Assembly (NCBI GenBank): GCA_913063155.1
Contig: CAJXYU010000005.1
Coordinates: forward strand, 124,001-188,000
Direction: 5' to 3'
Origin: an uncultured Desulfovibrio sp.
GTDB lineage: Bacteria; Desulfobacterota; Desulfovibrionia; Desulfovibrionales; Desulfovibrionaceae
DNA length: 64,000 nucleotides
Position 1 is the first letter of the stretch, and the number at the start of each line of letters is the position of its first letter. Position numbers and translations under genes: made by a program. The notes beneath the pieces are model-generated. The model had not been told where the DNA came from. It saw only the letters and a list, made by a program, of their open reading frames with translations, and ran no database searches. Shown here in pieces: positions 50,779 to 59,016 of this stretch.

Positions 50779-51250
50779 TTTTTCTGTGTATATACATGGA
50801 TACCAGTACCGCGCCTGCGCCGACCGTCAGAGCCGCGTCGGCGATGTTGAAAGCGGGCCAGTGGAACTTCCCTACGTAGAAATCGAGGAAGTCGATCACT
50901 TCCCCCAGCCTGACCCGGTCGATGAGGTTGCCGATGGCTCCCCCCCCGATCAGGCCCAGGCCGGAAATCATCCACTTGTCCTTTTCATCCGTCTTTTTCA
51001 GCAGGTAGCCGATGAACCCCAAAGCGGCAATGGTGATGATGATTAACGCGGGGATTTGCCAGGAGATGTCGCTCCGGTCCAAAAAACCCCAGGACGTGCC
51101 TCGGTTGCGCACGTGTACCAGGTTGAAGAAACCGGGAACGATTTTTTCCCATCCCATGTGGGGCAGATAGGCCACCACGGCCAGCTTGGTGGCCTGATCC
51201 AGTATTGTCATGGCCAGGGCCCAGAGACCGGCCAACTTGTATTTGCCCAT
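50759..51250 (-). CDS. lspA: lipoprotein signal peptidase (signal peptidase II)
   Basis: Removes signal peptides from prolipoproteins. Length is 163 aa with four membrane helices. The catalytic aspartates lie in GGAIGNLIDRVRLGEVIDFLDF and the following FNIADAAL segments. NRGTSWGFL is the conserved early loop. It starts 10 nt after ileS and overlaps lgt. The ileS-lspA order is conserved in many bacteria. Confidence 0.95.
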   Translation of the reverse strand: MGKYKLAGLWALAMTILDQATKLAVVAYLPHMGWEKIVPGFFNLVHVRNRGTSWGFLDRSDISWQIPALIIITIAALGFIGYLLKKTDEKDKWMISGLGLIGGGAIGNLIDRVRLGEVIDFLDFYVGKFHWPAFNIADAALTVGAGAVLVSMYIHRKNETDSV

Positions 51251-51260
51251 GATTGCCGCC

Positions 51261-54077
51261 TTACCCCAAGATTTTCAACACTGCGGTGCAGCGCGGGCAG
51301 GCTGTGGGGTGATTGCTGTCCGTTCCCAGTTCCTCACTGATGCGCCAGCAGCGTTCGCATTTTTCGCCCGGCGCCGGGGCCACGTCGATCTTCAGGCCTT
51401 CTACCTCCTCGGCCACGAAGGCTTCGGTGGAAGCAGCACTCAAATCCTCGACCACCACTTTGGAGACGATGAAGAATTCGCAGATGTCGAGGTCTGCGGA
51501 TTCCAACAGCCCCCGAACTTTTTTGTCGACGAACAGGGTGACCATGGCGTCCAGAGGTTTGCCGATGACGCGGTCCTTGCGTTTGGGCTCAATGGCTTTA
51601 TTTATTTCGGCGCGAATGTGGGACAACTGTTCCCAGCGATCGAATTCCTCGTCGCTCATGGTGGTTGCGTCGGGGACAAAGCGCAAGCCGAACACGGTTT
51701 TGAGATCGGGCAAGGCCGCCTTGATGGCCTCGGGCAATTGTTGGAAGGCTTCTTCCGCAGTGAAGGAGAGTACCGGAGCCATGTCCATCAGCAGCATCAT
51801 GAGGATCTGCCAGAGTACGGTCTGGGCAGAGCGGCGCTTGATGCCGTTCTGCTCTTCCACGTAAAGGCGATCCTTGATGATGTCCAGGTAGAAAGCGGAC
51901 AGGTCTACCACGCACAGGTTGTGCAGGGTGTGATAGACTTTGTGGAATTCAAAGGTGTTGTATGCCTTCTGGATGGTTTCGTGGCGTTTGGTCACCAGTT
52001 CCAGGGCGTAACGGTCCATGGGCAGCAAATCCTTGTTCGCCACACGGTCCCTGGGATCGAAATCGTTCAGGTTCGAAAGCAGATAACGGCAGGTATTGCG
52101 GATGCGGCGGTAGGCGTCCACGAGCCTGTTCAAGGTCTCATCGGAAATCCGTACGTCTTCCTGGTAGTTGGAGGCGGAAACCCACATGCGCAGGATTTCC
52201 GCACCGTATTGGTCGATGATTTCCTGTGGGGCGATGACGTTGCCGATGGACTTTGACATCTTGCGACCTTCGCCATCCACCACGTAGCCATGGGTCAGCA
52301 CCGATTTGTAGGGCGGCGTTTCACGGGTGCCCATGGAGGCCAGCAGGGAGCTGTGGAACCAACCGCGATGCTGGTCCGAGCCTTCCAGATACAGATCGGC
52401 CGGGAAAGTTGTTTCCTCGCGTTGTTCCACGACCGCGGCGTAGCTCGTGCCGGAATCGAACCAGACGTCCAGGATGTCGGTTTCGCGCTTCCAGTGAGTG
52501 CCACCGCACTTGGGGCAGGTCAATCCTTCAGGTACGAGCTCGTCAATGGGAGCCTCGAACCAGTAGTCACAGCCCGTGGGATGCTTGGCGTACTTGTCGC
52601 AGATGTCGTAGACCCACTGGGCGTCGAACCAGGATTCGTCGCAGTCTTCGCAGATGAGTGCCGAGATGGGAACGCCCCAGTTGCGCTGGCGGGAAACACA
52701 CCAGTCGGGCCTGTTTTCCACCATGTTGTAGATGCGGTCCTCACCCCAGGAAGGAATCCACTGCACGTCATTGCGGATGGCCTTGAGGGCGCGCTGGCGC
52801 AGGTCGTTTTCTTCCATGCCGATGAACCATTGAGTCGTGGCGCGGAAGATCACCGGCTTCTTGCAACGCCAGCAATGGGGATAGGAGTGTTCGATTTTGC
52901 CGGAAGCCAAGAGATTTCCCAGTTCTTCCAGCTTTTCGATGATCTTGGGGTTGGCATCGTAGACGTTCATGCCCGCAAAGAATTCAACCTCGGGGAGAAA
53001 TTCGCCCTTGTCGTTCATGGGCGAGTAGATCTCGAGACCGTAACGCAGGCCGGTGGCAAAGTCGTCCGGGCCGTGACCCGGCGCAGTGTGCACGCAGCCG
53101 GTACCGGCCTCCAGAGTGACATAGTCGGCCAGCACAACAGGGGACTCGCGGTCGTATATGGGGTGTTTGGGCTTGAGACCTTCCAGCTTGGATCCCTTGA
53201 CTGTGGCCACCACTTTGGCGTTTTCCCAGCCCACGGCCTGAGTGACCGCTTCAAGCATGCCCTCGGCCACCACGTATACGTCACCGCTCACTTCCACGAA
53301 CACGTAGTCGAAGTTCGGATGCACGGCGATGGCCATGTTGTCGGGGATGGTCCAGGGAGTGGTGGTCCAAATGAGCACATAAAGTCTGTTCACGTCCACA
53401 TCGACGAACTCTTTGGCTTTTTCATCGGCCATGGGAAAGCGTACGTAAATGGAAGGTGAGGTGTGGGCCTCGTATTCCACCTCGGCCTCGGCCAGGGCTG
53501 TACGGCAGTCACAGCACCAGTAGATGGGTTTCTTGCCACGCACCACGCCGTCGCGTTCCATGAATTTCCCCAGTTCGCGGGCCGTGGCGGCCTCGTACGC
53601 GGGGTTCATGGTCTTGTAGGGATCATCCCAATTTCCGAACACGCCGAGGCGTTTGAATTCCTTACGCTGCACGTCCAGCCATTTGCCGGCGTACTGGCGG
53701 CAGATTTTGCGGATGGTCAGAGTATCGAGTTCTTTTTTCTTTTTTTTGAGTTCCTGCTCGACCTTGTGCTCGATGGGCAGGCCGTGACAGTCCCAACCCG
53801 GTACATACTGGGCCTTGTAGCCCTGCATGTTGCGGGACTTGACGATGATGTCCTTGAGGGTTTTGTTCATGGCAGTGCCCATATGGATGTGGCCGTTGGC
53901 GTACGGCGGACCATCATGCAGGCAATATTCGCCCTTTTCGCCTCCGGAATGAATCATGAGGCTGTAGGCGTCGATTTCTTCCCAGAATTTGAGCATCTCG
54001 GGCTCGCGTTGTTTGAGATTGGCTTTCATGGGAAAGCCGGTTTTGGGCAGAAGAAGAGTTTTCTTATAGTCGCTCAT
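51261..54077 (-). CDS. ileS: isoleucyl-tRNA synthetase
   Basis: Charges tRNA-Ile. Length is 938 aa. HIGH-type motif [10 protein letters not shown] and KMSKS motif [10 protein letters not shown] bracket the Rossmann catalytic core with the CP1 editing domain (about 200-400) between. The C-terminus has a zinc knuckle (CERCW then CPRC). The ATG at 54077 lies 12 nt after GGAGG; the longer frame upstream is not conserved. No T-box leader is visible upstream; the region instead holds a palindromic repeat element. It heads an operon with lspA and lgt. Confidence 0.96.
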   Translation of the reverse strand: MSDYKKTLLLPKTGFPMKANLKQREPEMLKFWEEIDAYSLMIHSGGEKGEYCLHDGPPYANGHIHMGTAMNKTLKDIIVKSRNMQGYKAQYVPGWDCHGLPIEHKVEQELKKKKKELDTLTIRKICRQYAGKWLDVQRKEFKRLGVFGNWDDPYKTMNPAYEAATARELGKFMERDGVVRGKKPIYWCCDCRTALAEAEVEYEAHTSPSIYVRFPMADEKAKEFVDVDVNRLYVLIWTTTPWTIPDNMAIAVHPNFDYVFVEVSGDVYVVAEGMLEAVTQAVGWENAKVVATVKGSKLEGLKPKHPIYDRESPVVLADYVTLEAGTGCVHTAPGHGPDDFATGLRYGLEIYSPMNDKGEFLPEVEFFAGMNVYDANPKIIEKLEELGNLLASGKIEHSYPHCWRCKKPVIFRATTQWFIGMEENDLRQRALKAIRNDVQWIPSWGEDRIYNMVENRPDWCVSRQRNWGVPISALICEDCDESWFDAQWVYDICDKYAKHPTGCDYWFEAPIDELVPEGLTCPKCGGTHWKRETDILDVWFDSGTSYAAVVEQREETTFPADLYLEGSDQHRGWFHSSLLASMGTRETPPYKSVLTHGYVVDGEGRKMSKSIGNVIAPQEIIDQYGAEILRMWVSASNYQEDVRISDETLNRLVDAYRRIRNTCRYLLSNLNDFDPRDRVANKDLLPMDRYALELVTKRHETIQKAYNTFEFHKVYHTLHNLCVVDLSAFYLDIIKDRLYVEEQNGIKRRSAQTVLWQILMMLLMDMAPVLSFTAEEAFQQLPEAIKAALPDLKTVFGLRFVPDATTMSDEEFDRWEQLSHIRAEINKAIEPKRKDRVIGKPLDAMVTLFVDKKVRGLLESADLDICEFFIVSKVVVEDLSAASTEAFVAEEVEGLKIDVAPAPGEKCERCWRISEELGTDSNHPTACPRCTAVLKILG

Positions 54078-54178
54078 GATTTTTGAATTCCTCCGGAAAC
54101 GTATATTTCTTATGAATTGTATGCGTTCGTAAAAAGCAACTGGATACATTGGTGCAAGGCGATTCGGAAGTCAAGTTT

Positions 54179-54305
54179 CCGGCTGTTCAAAAGCGTACGT
54201 CTGCTTCGTCGCTGTAGAAAAAGACAAGTCTTTGCGTATCGTAAAAGTACGCATCAGGCTCGTCTTTTTCTTGCTTCCGGCATGCGCCCGTTTTTGAACA
54301 GCCGG
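54179..54305. repeat. large palindromic element (REP/MITE-like candidate)
   Basis: Outer arms CCGGCTGTTCAAAA (from 54179) and TTTTTGAACAGCCGG (to 54305) are inverted. Inside, AGAAAAAGACAAGTC pairs imperfectly with GGCTCGTCTTTTTCT, and GCGTA/TACGC flank the centre, so the RNA or single strand could fold as one long hairpin of about 127 bp. There is no ORF or transposase. Only one copy is seen in this window. The shape fits a mobile or REP-like intergenic element. Confidence 0.7.
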
Positions 54306-54367
54306 CCTGATTTCGTTTGCCCCCAACTCCAGGTCGTCAAGAAGGATGCAGATACGTGGAGTAAAGG

Positions 54368-54410
54368 AAAAGTCAGTCCCGACGTGTACTTTTACGGGGC
54401 CTGACTTTTT
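54368..54410 (-). terminator. terminator of the nifU-nifS-cysK-cysE operon
   Basis: Stem AAAAGTCAG(T)CCC with GGG(GC)CTGACTTTT around a 15-nt loop. On the minus strand it is followed by TTTTCCTTT. Confidence 0.7.
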
Positions 54411-54452
54411 CTGAAACGATAAAGTAGATGTATTCTTATCGGAAGCCAGTCT

Positions 54453-55367
54453 CTAAATGCCGCCGCCATGTTCGAATGCCAGCTGCATGGCCCGGGACTG
54501 TACCAGTCGCGCTCCGGCGTGGACATCTCTGGTAATCCATACGTTGCCGCCGATGACCGCGTCTCGGCCGATGGTTACCCGGCCCAAGATGGTGGCCCCT
54601 GCATAGACGATGACGTCGTCCTCCACGATGGGGTGGCGGGGCAGTCCTTTGATGAGTTGATCTCCTTCGCCCTTGGGGAAACTCTTCGCGCCCAGCGTTA
54701 CTCCCTGATAGATACGGACGTTGTCGCCGATGATGCAGGTTTCGCCAATGACCGTCCCTGTACCGTGGTCGATGAAGAATCGTTTGCCCAGCTGTGCACC
54801 GGGGTGGATGTCGATGCCAGTGTCGGAGTGGGCCATCTCGCTGATGATGCGCGGGATGATGTCCACTCCGAGGTTGTAGAGCTCGTGGGCGATTCGATGG
54901 TTGGTCAGGGCCCGGATGGACGGGTAGCAGAAGATGGTTTCTCCGTGGGTTTTGGCTGCCGGGTCTCCATCATAGGCCGCTTCAACATCCGAAAGGAGCA
55001 ACTCCCGGATATCCGGGAGGCTGCCGATAAACTTGCGGGCCGTATCTCTGGAACGTTCGGCGCAATCGGCACACAGGTCTCGGTTTTCCCGTTCGCAGAC
55101 AAAACAGTAGCCTCGGTTGATCTGATCTGCCAACTGGCGTTCCGCACGGTCCAGGGTGGCGCCGATGTAGTAGGACATGGTGTCCGGGGTTATCTCGGAA
55201 GGTCCGTAGTACCCCGGGAACATGACCGAGCGGAGGCTCTCAACAATATCGGAAAGAGTCTCCACCGAAGGCATGGGCTGCTCGTCCGATTTTTTGCGGG
55301 ACAAGGCCTCATGTCCGTTTTGGGTGAGTTTTTTGACTATGGCGTCGAGGTTGTATTCCTCGGGCAT
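54453..55367 (-). CDS. cysE: serine O-acetyltransferase with four-cysteine insert
   Basis: Makes O-acetylserine from serine and acetyl-CoA. Length is 304 aa. A helical N-terminal domain and the left-handed beta-helix (hexapeptide repeats, about 190-290: DIHPGAQLGKRFFIDHGTGTVIGET) are present. Between residues 85 and 105 there is a Cys4 motif (Cys88, 91, 99, 102: YCFVCERENRDLCADC), not part of the classic SAT core; it could bind zinc. The C-terminus ends HGGGI, which is compatible with the Ile tail that binds CysK in classic SATs. ATG at 55367 has AGGAG 6 nt before. Overlap/adjacency to cysK indicates cotranscription. Confidence 0.92.
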   Translation of the reverse strand: MPEEYNLDAIVKKLTQNGHEALSRKKSDEQPMPSVETLSDIVESLRSVMFPGYYGPSEITPDTMSYYIGATLDRAERQLADQINRGYCFVCERENRDLCADCAERSRDTARKFIGSLPDIRELLLSDVEAAYDGDPAAKTHGETIFCYPSIRALTNHRIAHELYNLGVDIIPRIISEMAHSDTGIDIHPGAQLGKRFFIDHGTGTVIGETCIIGDNVRIYQGVTLGAKSFPKGEGDQLIKGLPRHPIVEDDVIVYAGATILGRVTIGRDAVIGGNVWITRDVHAGARLVQSRAMQLAFEHGGGI

Positions 55368-55381
55368 GGTAATCTCCTGAT

Positions 55382-56305
55382 TCAATCTTCGAACAGCGGA
55401 GTGCTCAGGTAACGTTCACCGGTATCGCAGACCACGAACACGATCATTTTGCCCGTGTTTTCCTTTCGGGCGGCCTGTTTAAGGGCCGCGGCACAATTGG
55501 CTCCCGAGGAGATGCCGCAGAGGATTCCTTCTTCCATGATCAAACGTTTGGCCATGTCAAAAGCTTCGTCGCTGTCGATGGTGATCACTTCGTCGACAAC
55601 TTCCCTGTTGAGCACTCCGGGGACGAAGCCTGCCCCGATGCCCTGGATGGGATGCGGACCGGGCTGCCCACCGGAAAGGACCGGGGACAGGGAAGGCTCC
55701 ACAGCCACCACCTTTACGTCGGGTTTGCGCTTCTTGAGCACTTCGCCCACGCCGGTGATGGTGCCGCCGGTGCCCACACCCGCCACGAAGATATCGACTT
55801 TGCCGTCCGTATCCACCCATATTTCCTCAGCCGTGGTGCGGCGGTGGATATCCGGGTTGAACTCGTTTTCGAACTGCATGGGCATGAAGGCGTTGTCCAT
55901 GCCCGCGACCAGTTCCTCGGCTTTTTCGATGGCTCCGCGCATGCCCATGTCCGCCGGGGTGAGCACCAGTTCCGCGCCGAAGCCTTTGAGGAGCTTTCGG
56001 CGTTCGATGCTCATGGACTCCGGCATGGTCAGCATGATCCGCATGCCTTTGACTGCGCAGGCAAAGGCCAGGCCTATGCCCGTGTTGCCGCTGGTAGGTT
56101 CGATGATGACCGTGGACTCGTTGACGAGACCCTTTTTCATGGCCGCATCGATCATATTGAACCCGATGCGGTCCTTGACCGAACCGCACGGGTTGTAGAA
56201 TTCGAGTTTGGCTACCACTGTGGCGTTCAGATCCCGGCTGAGTTTATTCAGCTTGACTAGAGGAGTGCCGCCTATGAGATCGAGCATGTTGTCGGCTATC
56301 TGCAT
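55382..56305 (-). CDS. cysK: cysteine synthase A (O-acetylserine sulfhydrylase)
   Basis: PLP enzyme that makes cysteine from O-acetylserine and sulfide. Length is 307 aa. PLP lysine is in [11 protein letters not shown]; the TSGNTG substrate loop, [13 protein letters not shown] phosphate loop and the SSGANCAA segment are present. It is between nifS (2-nt gap) and cysE, so its cysteine product is directly useful to NifS. GGAG precedes the ATG. Confidence 0.96.
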   Translation of the reverse strand: MQIADNMLDLIGGTPLVKLNKLSRDLNATVVAKLEFYNPCGSVKDRIGFNMIDAAMKKGLVNESTVIIEPTSGNTGIGLAFACAVKGMRIMLTMPESMSIERRKLLKGFGAELVLTPADMGMRGAIEKAEELVAGMDNAFMPMQFENEFNPDIHRRTTAEEIWVDTDGKVDIFVAGVGTGGTITGVGEVLKKRKPDVKVVAVEPSLSPVLSGGQPGPHPIQGIGAGFVPGVLNREVVDEVITIDSDEAFDMAKRLIMEEGILCGISSGANCAAALKQAARKENTGKMIVFVVCDTGERYLSTPLFED

Positions 56306-56307
56306 GG

Positions 56308-57510
56308 CTACTCCGTAACTCTCGGGGTGGCGCAGGAAGCTCCGTCATCCCCATCCGCAGAGAAGGGGGAGAGTTCGCGCAGGTTTTCGATGACCTTGGG
56401 AAGGTTTTCAATAACGAAGTCCACCTCTTGCTCGGTGTTGTACCGGCTGAGACTGAAGCGGATGGAGCCATGGGCAAAGTTGTAAGGAACGCCCATGGCG
56501 CGCAGCACATGGGAGGGCTCCAGGCTTCCGGAGGTGCAGGCCGAGCCGGAGCTGGCGCAGATTCCGAGCTGATCCAGCATGAGCAGGATGGCCTCTCCCT
56601 CTATGTAACCGAAGGAGATGTTGGACGTGTTGGGCAGGCGTTTTTCCTTGTCGCCGTTGAGGCGCGAGTGGGGAACGGTTTCGAGCAGGCCGCTTTCCAG
56701 CTTGTCGCGCAGGGCCTTGACTCGGGTGTTCTCGTCTTGGATATGCAGCCCGGCCAGTTCGCAGGCCTTGCCCAGAGCTATGACAGCCGGAGTGTTTTCC
56801 GTGCCTGCCCTGCGTCCGCGCTCCTGGTGCCCACCAATCATGAATGGGCGGTAGGGCAACCGTTTGCGCACGAAGAGCGCACCGATGCCTTTGGGCGCAT
56901 GCAGCTTGTGTCCGGAGAGCGAAAGCATGTCGATGGGCGTCCTGCTCAGGTCGATGGGGACTTTGCCTACGGCCTGGACCGCGTCCGTGTGGAAGATGAC
57001 TTTGCGTTCCTGGCATATGGCGGCCATTTCTTCCACCGGGAAAATGACGCCGGTCTCGTTGTTGGCCCACATGACCGAAACGATGGCAGTGTCGTCGCGC
57101 AGAGCCTTTTTGAACTCCTCCATATTCAGGTTGCCGGATTCGTCCACGCTCAGGAAGGTAACCGTGTACCCCTCGCGTTTTTCCAAATGCTTGCACAGGC
57201 TCAGGATGGCCGGGTGTTCCACTCGGGTGGTGATGATGTGCTTCTTGTTGGGTTGGGCGCGCAGGGCCGAACGGATGGCCGTGTTGTCGGACTCGGTGCC
57301 GCAGGCCGTGAAGATGATTTCGTCCGGGTCGCAGCCCAGCAGATTCGCCACCCGCAGACGGGCTTCCGCAACCTTGCTGCCGACTTGGCCGCCAAAGCGG
57401 TGCATGCTGGATGGGTTGCCGTACAGGTCCGTGAGATACGGCATCATCTCGTTCAGTACGTCCGGATCAACCTTGGTGGTGGCGTTGTTGTCCATGTAGA
57501 TGGTCTGCAT
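56308..57510 (-). CDS. nifS: cysteine desulfurase NifS
   Basis: Generates persulfide sulfur from cysteine for Fe-S cluster assembly. Length is 400 aa. The PLP lysine is Lys202 ([10 protein letters not shown]), and the catalytic Cys is Cys325 in [10 protein letters not shown], i.e. the NifS/IscS class with a long mobile loop. GGAGGG precedes the ATG at 57510; the longer upstream frame overlaps nifU and was dropped. It is immediately after nifU and 2 nt before cysK. No nitrogenase genes are nearby, so it is likely a housekeeping system. Confidence 0.95.
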   Translation of the reverse strand: MQTIYMDNNATTKVDPDVLNEMMPYLTDLYGNPSSMHRFGGQVGSKVAEARLRVANLLGCDPDEIIFTACGTESDNTAIRSALRAQPNKKHIITTRVEHPAILSLCKHLEKREGYTVTFLSVDESGNLNMEEFKKALRDDTAIVSVMWANNETGVIFPVEEMAAICQERKVIFHTDAVQAVGKVPIDLSRTPIDMLSLSGHKLHAPKGIGALFVRKRLPYRPFMIGGHQERGRRAGTENTPAVIALGKACELAGLHIQDENTRVKALRDKLESGLLETVPHSRLNGDKEKRLPNTSNISFGYIEGEAILLMLDQLGICASSGSACTSGSLEPSHVLRAMGVPYNFAHGSIRFSLSRYNTEQEVDFVIENLPKVIENLRELSPFSADGDDGASCATPRVTE

Positions 57511-57512
57511 GA

Positions 57513-58367
57513 CTAGCCCTCCTTGACGACAATTTCGGGATCGACCTTTTCCTTGAGGCGCGCTTCCACGAGGCCGGTGAGAGTGGCCTGGCTGGAAGGG
57601 CAGCCCACGCACATGCCCAGCAGGCGCACGTAGACGTCGGTTCGGTCCACGTCAATGAGTTCGATGTTGCCGCCGTCCTTTTGGAGCATGGGACGGATTT
57701 CCTCGTCGATGACCTGCTCGATGAGACGCATGCGCTGCAGGTTGGTCATGCCCGAGGAGGGAGAGGAGGGCGGCTCCGGAGCCGGGCAGGCGGCCTTGTC
57801 GCCGCGGGCCTGGGCCAGCAACTCTTCGAGATCAGGAACGCATTTGCCGCAACCACCGCCGGCCTTGGTGAAGTTGGTGATGTCTTCCACGGTTTTCAGG
57901 TCGTTTTCCTCAATGGCCTTGAGAATTTCCTCCTCGAAAATGCCAAAGCATTCGCAGATCAGTTCGCCTTCATGGTCGTGTTCCGCAACGGGGCCGGCCT
58001 CGCCTCGGTAGTTCTTGATGGCCTGTTCCAAGGCTTCCTGGCCCATGACCGAACAGTGCATTTTTTCCCGTGGCAGCCCGCCGAGGTATTCGGCGATGTC
58101 CTTGTTGGTTATCTGTTGGGCTTCCTCAATGGTTTTGCCTTTGAGGAGTTCGGTGAGAGCGGAACTGGAAGCAATGGCGCTGGCACATCCGAACGTCTGG
58201 AACTTGGCGTCCCGGATGATTCCGTCGTCATCGATTTTGAGGTAGAGTTTGAGTGCATCGCCGCAGGCCAGAGAACCGACTTGGCCGACGCCGTCTGCGT
58301 CTTTCATGGGCCCGGCGTTGCGGGGGTTCAGGAAATGGTCTTTTACTTTGTCGGTGTATTCCCACAT
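57513..58367 (-). CDS. nifU: iron-sulfur cluster scaffold NifU, full length
   Basis: Scaffold for [2Fe-2S]/[4Fe-4S] assembly with NifS. Length is 284 aa with three modules: IscU-like domain (Cys35, 61, 105), central [2Fe-2S] BFD-like domain (Cys138, 140, 173, 176) and C-terminal Nfu domain (CVGC at 253-256). Presence of all three is the nitrogenase-style NifU, also used as the general system in some anaerobes. It is the first gene of the nifU-nifS-cysK-cysE operon. Confidence 0.95.
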   Translation of the reverse strand: MWEYTDKVKDHFLNPRNAGPMKDADGVGQVGSLACGDALKLYLKIDDDGIIRDAKFQTFGCASAIASSSALTELLKGKTIEEAQQITNKDIAEYLGGLPREKMHCSVMGQEALEQAIKNYRGEAGPVAEHDHEGELICECFGIFEEEILKAIEENDLKTVEDITNFTKAGGGCGKCVPDLEELLAQARGDKAACPAPEPPSSPSSGMTNLQRMRLIEQVIDEEIRPMLQKDGGNIELIDVDRTDVYVRLLGMCVGCPSSQATLTGLVEARLKEKVDPEIVVKEG

Positions 58368-58537
58368 GATCAGCTCCTAGAAATTTTTGAACTACTGTAT
58401 ATCAGTTGGCATTTTTTACAATCATACGCAGGGGGTTGACCTGCAAATCACTACGTAAGAATCGGTTTTACGCCTGTCCATGGGGCATGTCAAAAAAATA
58501 TACCAATTCGGTCTGGAATTGTTCGCACATGTCGGAA

Positions 58538-58798
58538 CTACAGGGACATGATGCCGGGGACCTGGGCCGCTTTTTGGTAAACGGCCGCCACTTCTCCGCT
58601 TGAACACATGGTCGATTCCATGGTTACGCTGGTGAATTTGCCGTTTTTGGACTCGCGGAAGGAAAGTTTTTCCTCAGGGAAAAGTTCGGTGAGATCCTTG
58701 AGGTTTGTTGTGGGGACAATGAATTTGAACGTATAAGGACAGGGCCATTGATGGTGTTCATCAAGGCGCCGGCAGAATTGTTCGTGATTATCGCTCAT
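58538..58798 (-). CDS. DUF493 (YbeD-like) family protein
   Basis: An 86-aa ferredoxin-fold-like protein. Core sequences WPCPYTFKFIVPTTNL and FRESKNGKFTSVTMESTMCSSGEVAAVYQKAAQVPGI match the DUF493/YbeD family; the fold resembles ACT-like regulatory domains. Its function is not established. It lies 170 nt upstream of nifU on the same strand; whether they share transcription is unclear. Start is the ATG at 58798 with GAGG upstream. Confidence 0.85.
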   Translation of the reverse strand: MSDNHEQFCRRLDEHHQWPCPYTFKFIVPTTNLKDLTELFPEEKLSFRESKNGKFTSVTMESTMCSSGEVAAVYQKAAQVPGIMSL

Positions 58799-59016
58799 TA
58801 TAATTTCTCCTCACAATGGGGAATTTTAAGATTTTATGCTATGTACAATGCATGAAATAATAAGTTCCAGTGGAGGAGTGTCAAACGGATTTCATGTGTT
58901 TTTTGGAATGGCTGGATATTTGTAGTTGAGTATAACATTGATTATAATTTCCCCTTATGATTCAAGTGACACAATTGAAGCACGAGATGCCCGTGAACGC
59001 TGAGAAAGGGATAGCG

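Larger units (their letters stand above)
54078..54452. other. intergenic region upstream of ileS
   Basis: This 375-nt stretch contains no gene I can support. It holds the large palindromic element (54179-54305), a terminator-like hairpin for the cysE side (54368-54410), and an unassigned promoter for ileS. No T-box stem or specifier loop is evident. Confidence 0.7.

Noticed and set aside
54078-54452. T-box riboswitch for ileS
   Set aside because: No stem I, specifier loop or T-box sequence; the structure is a simple long palindrome.
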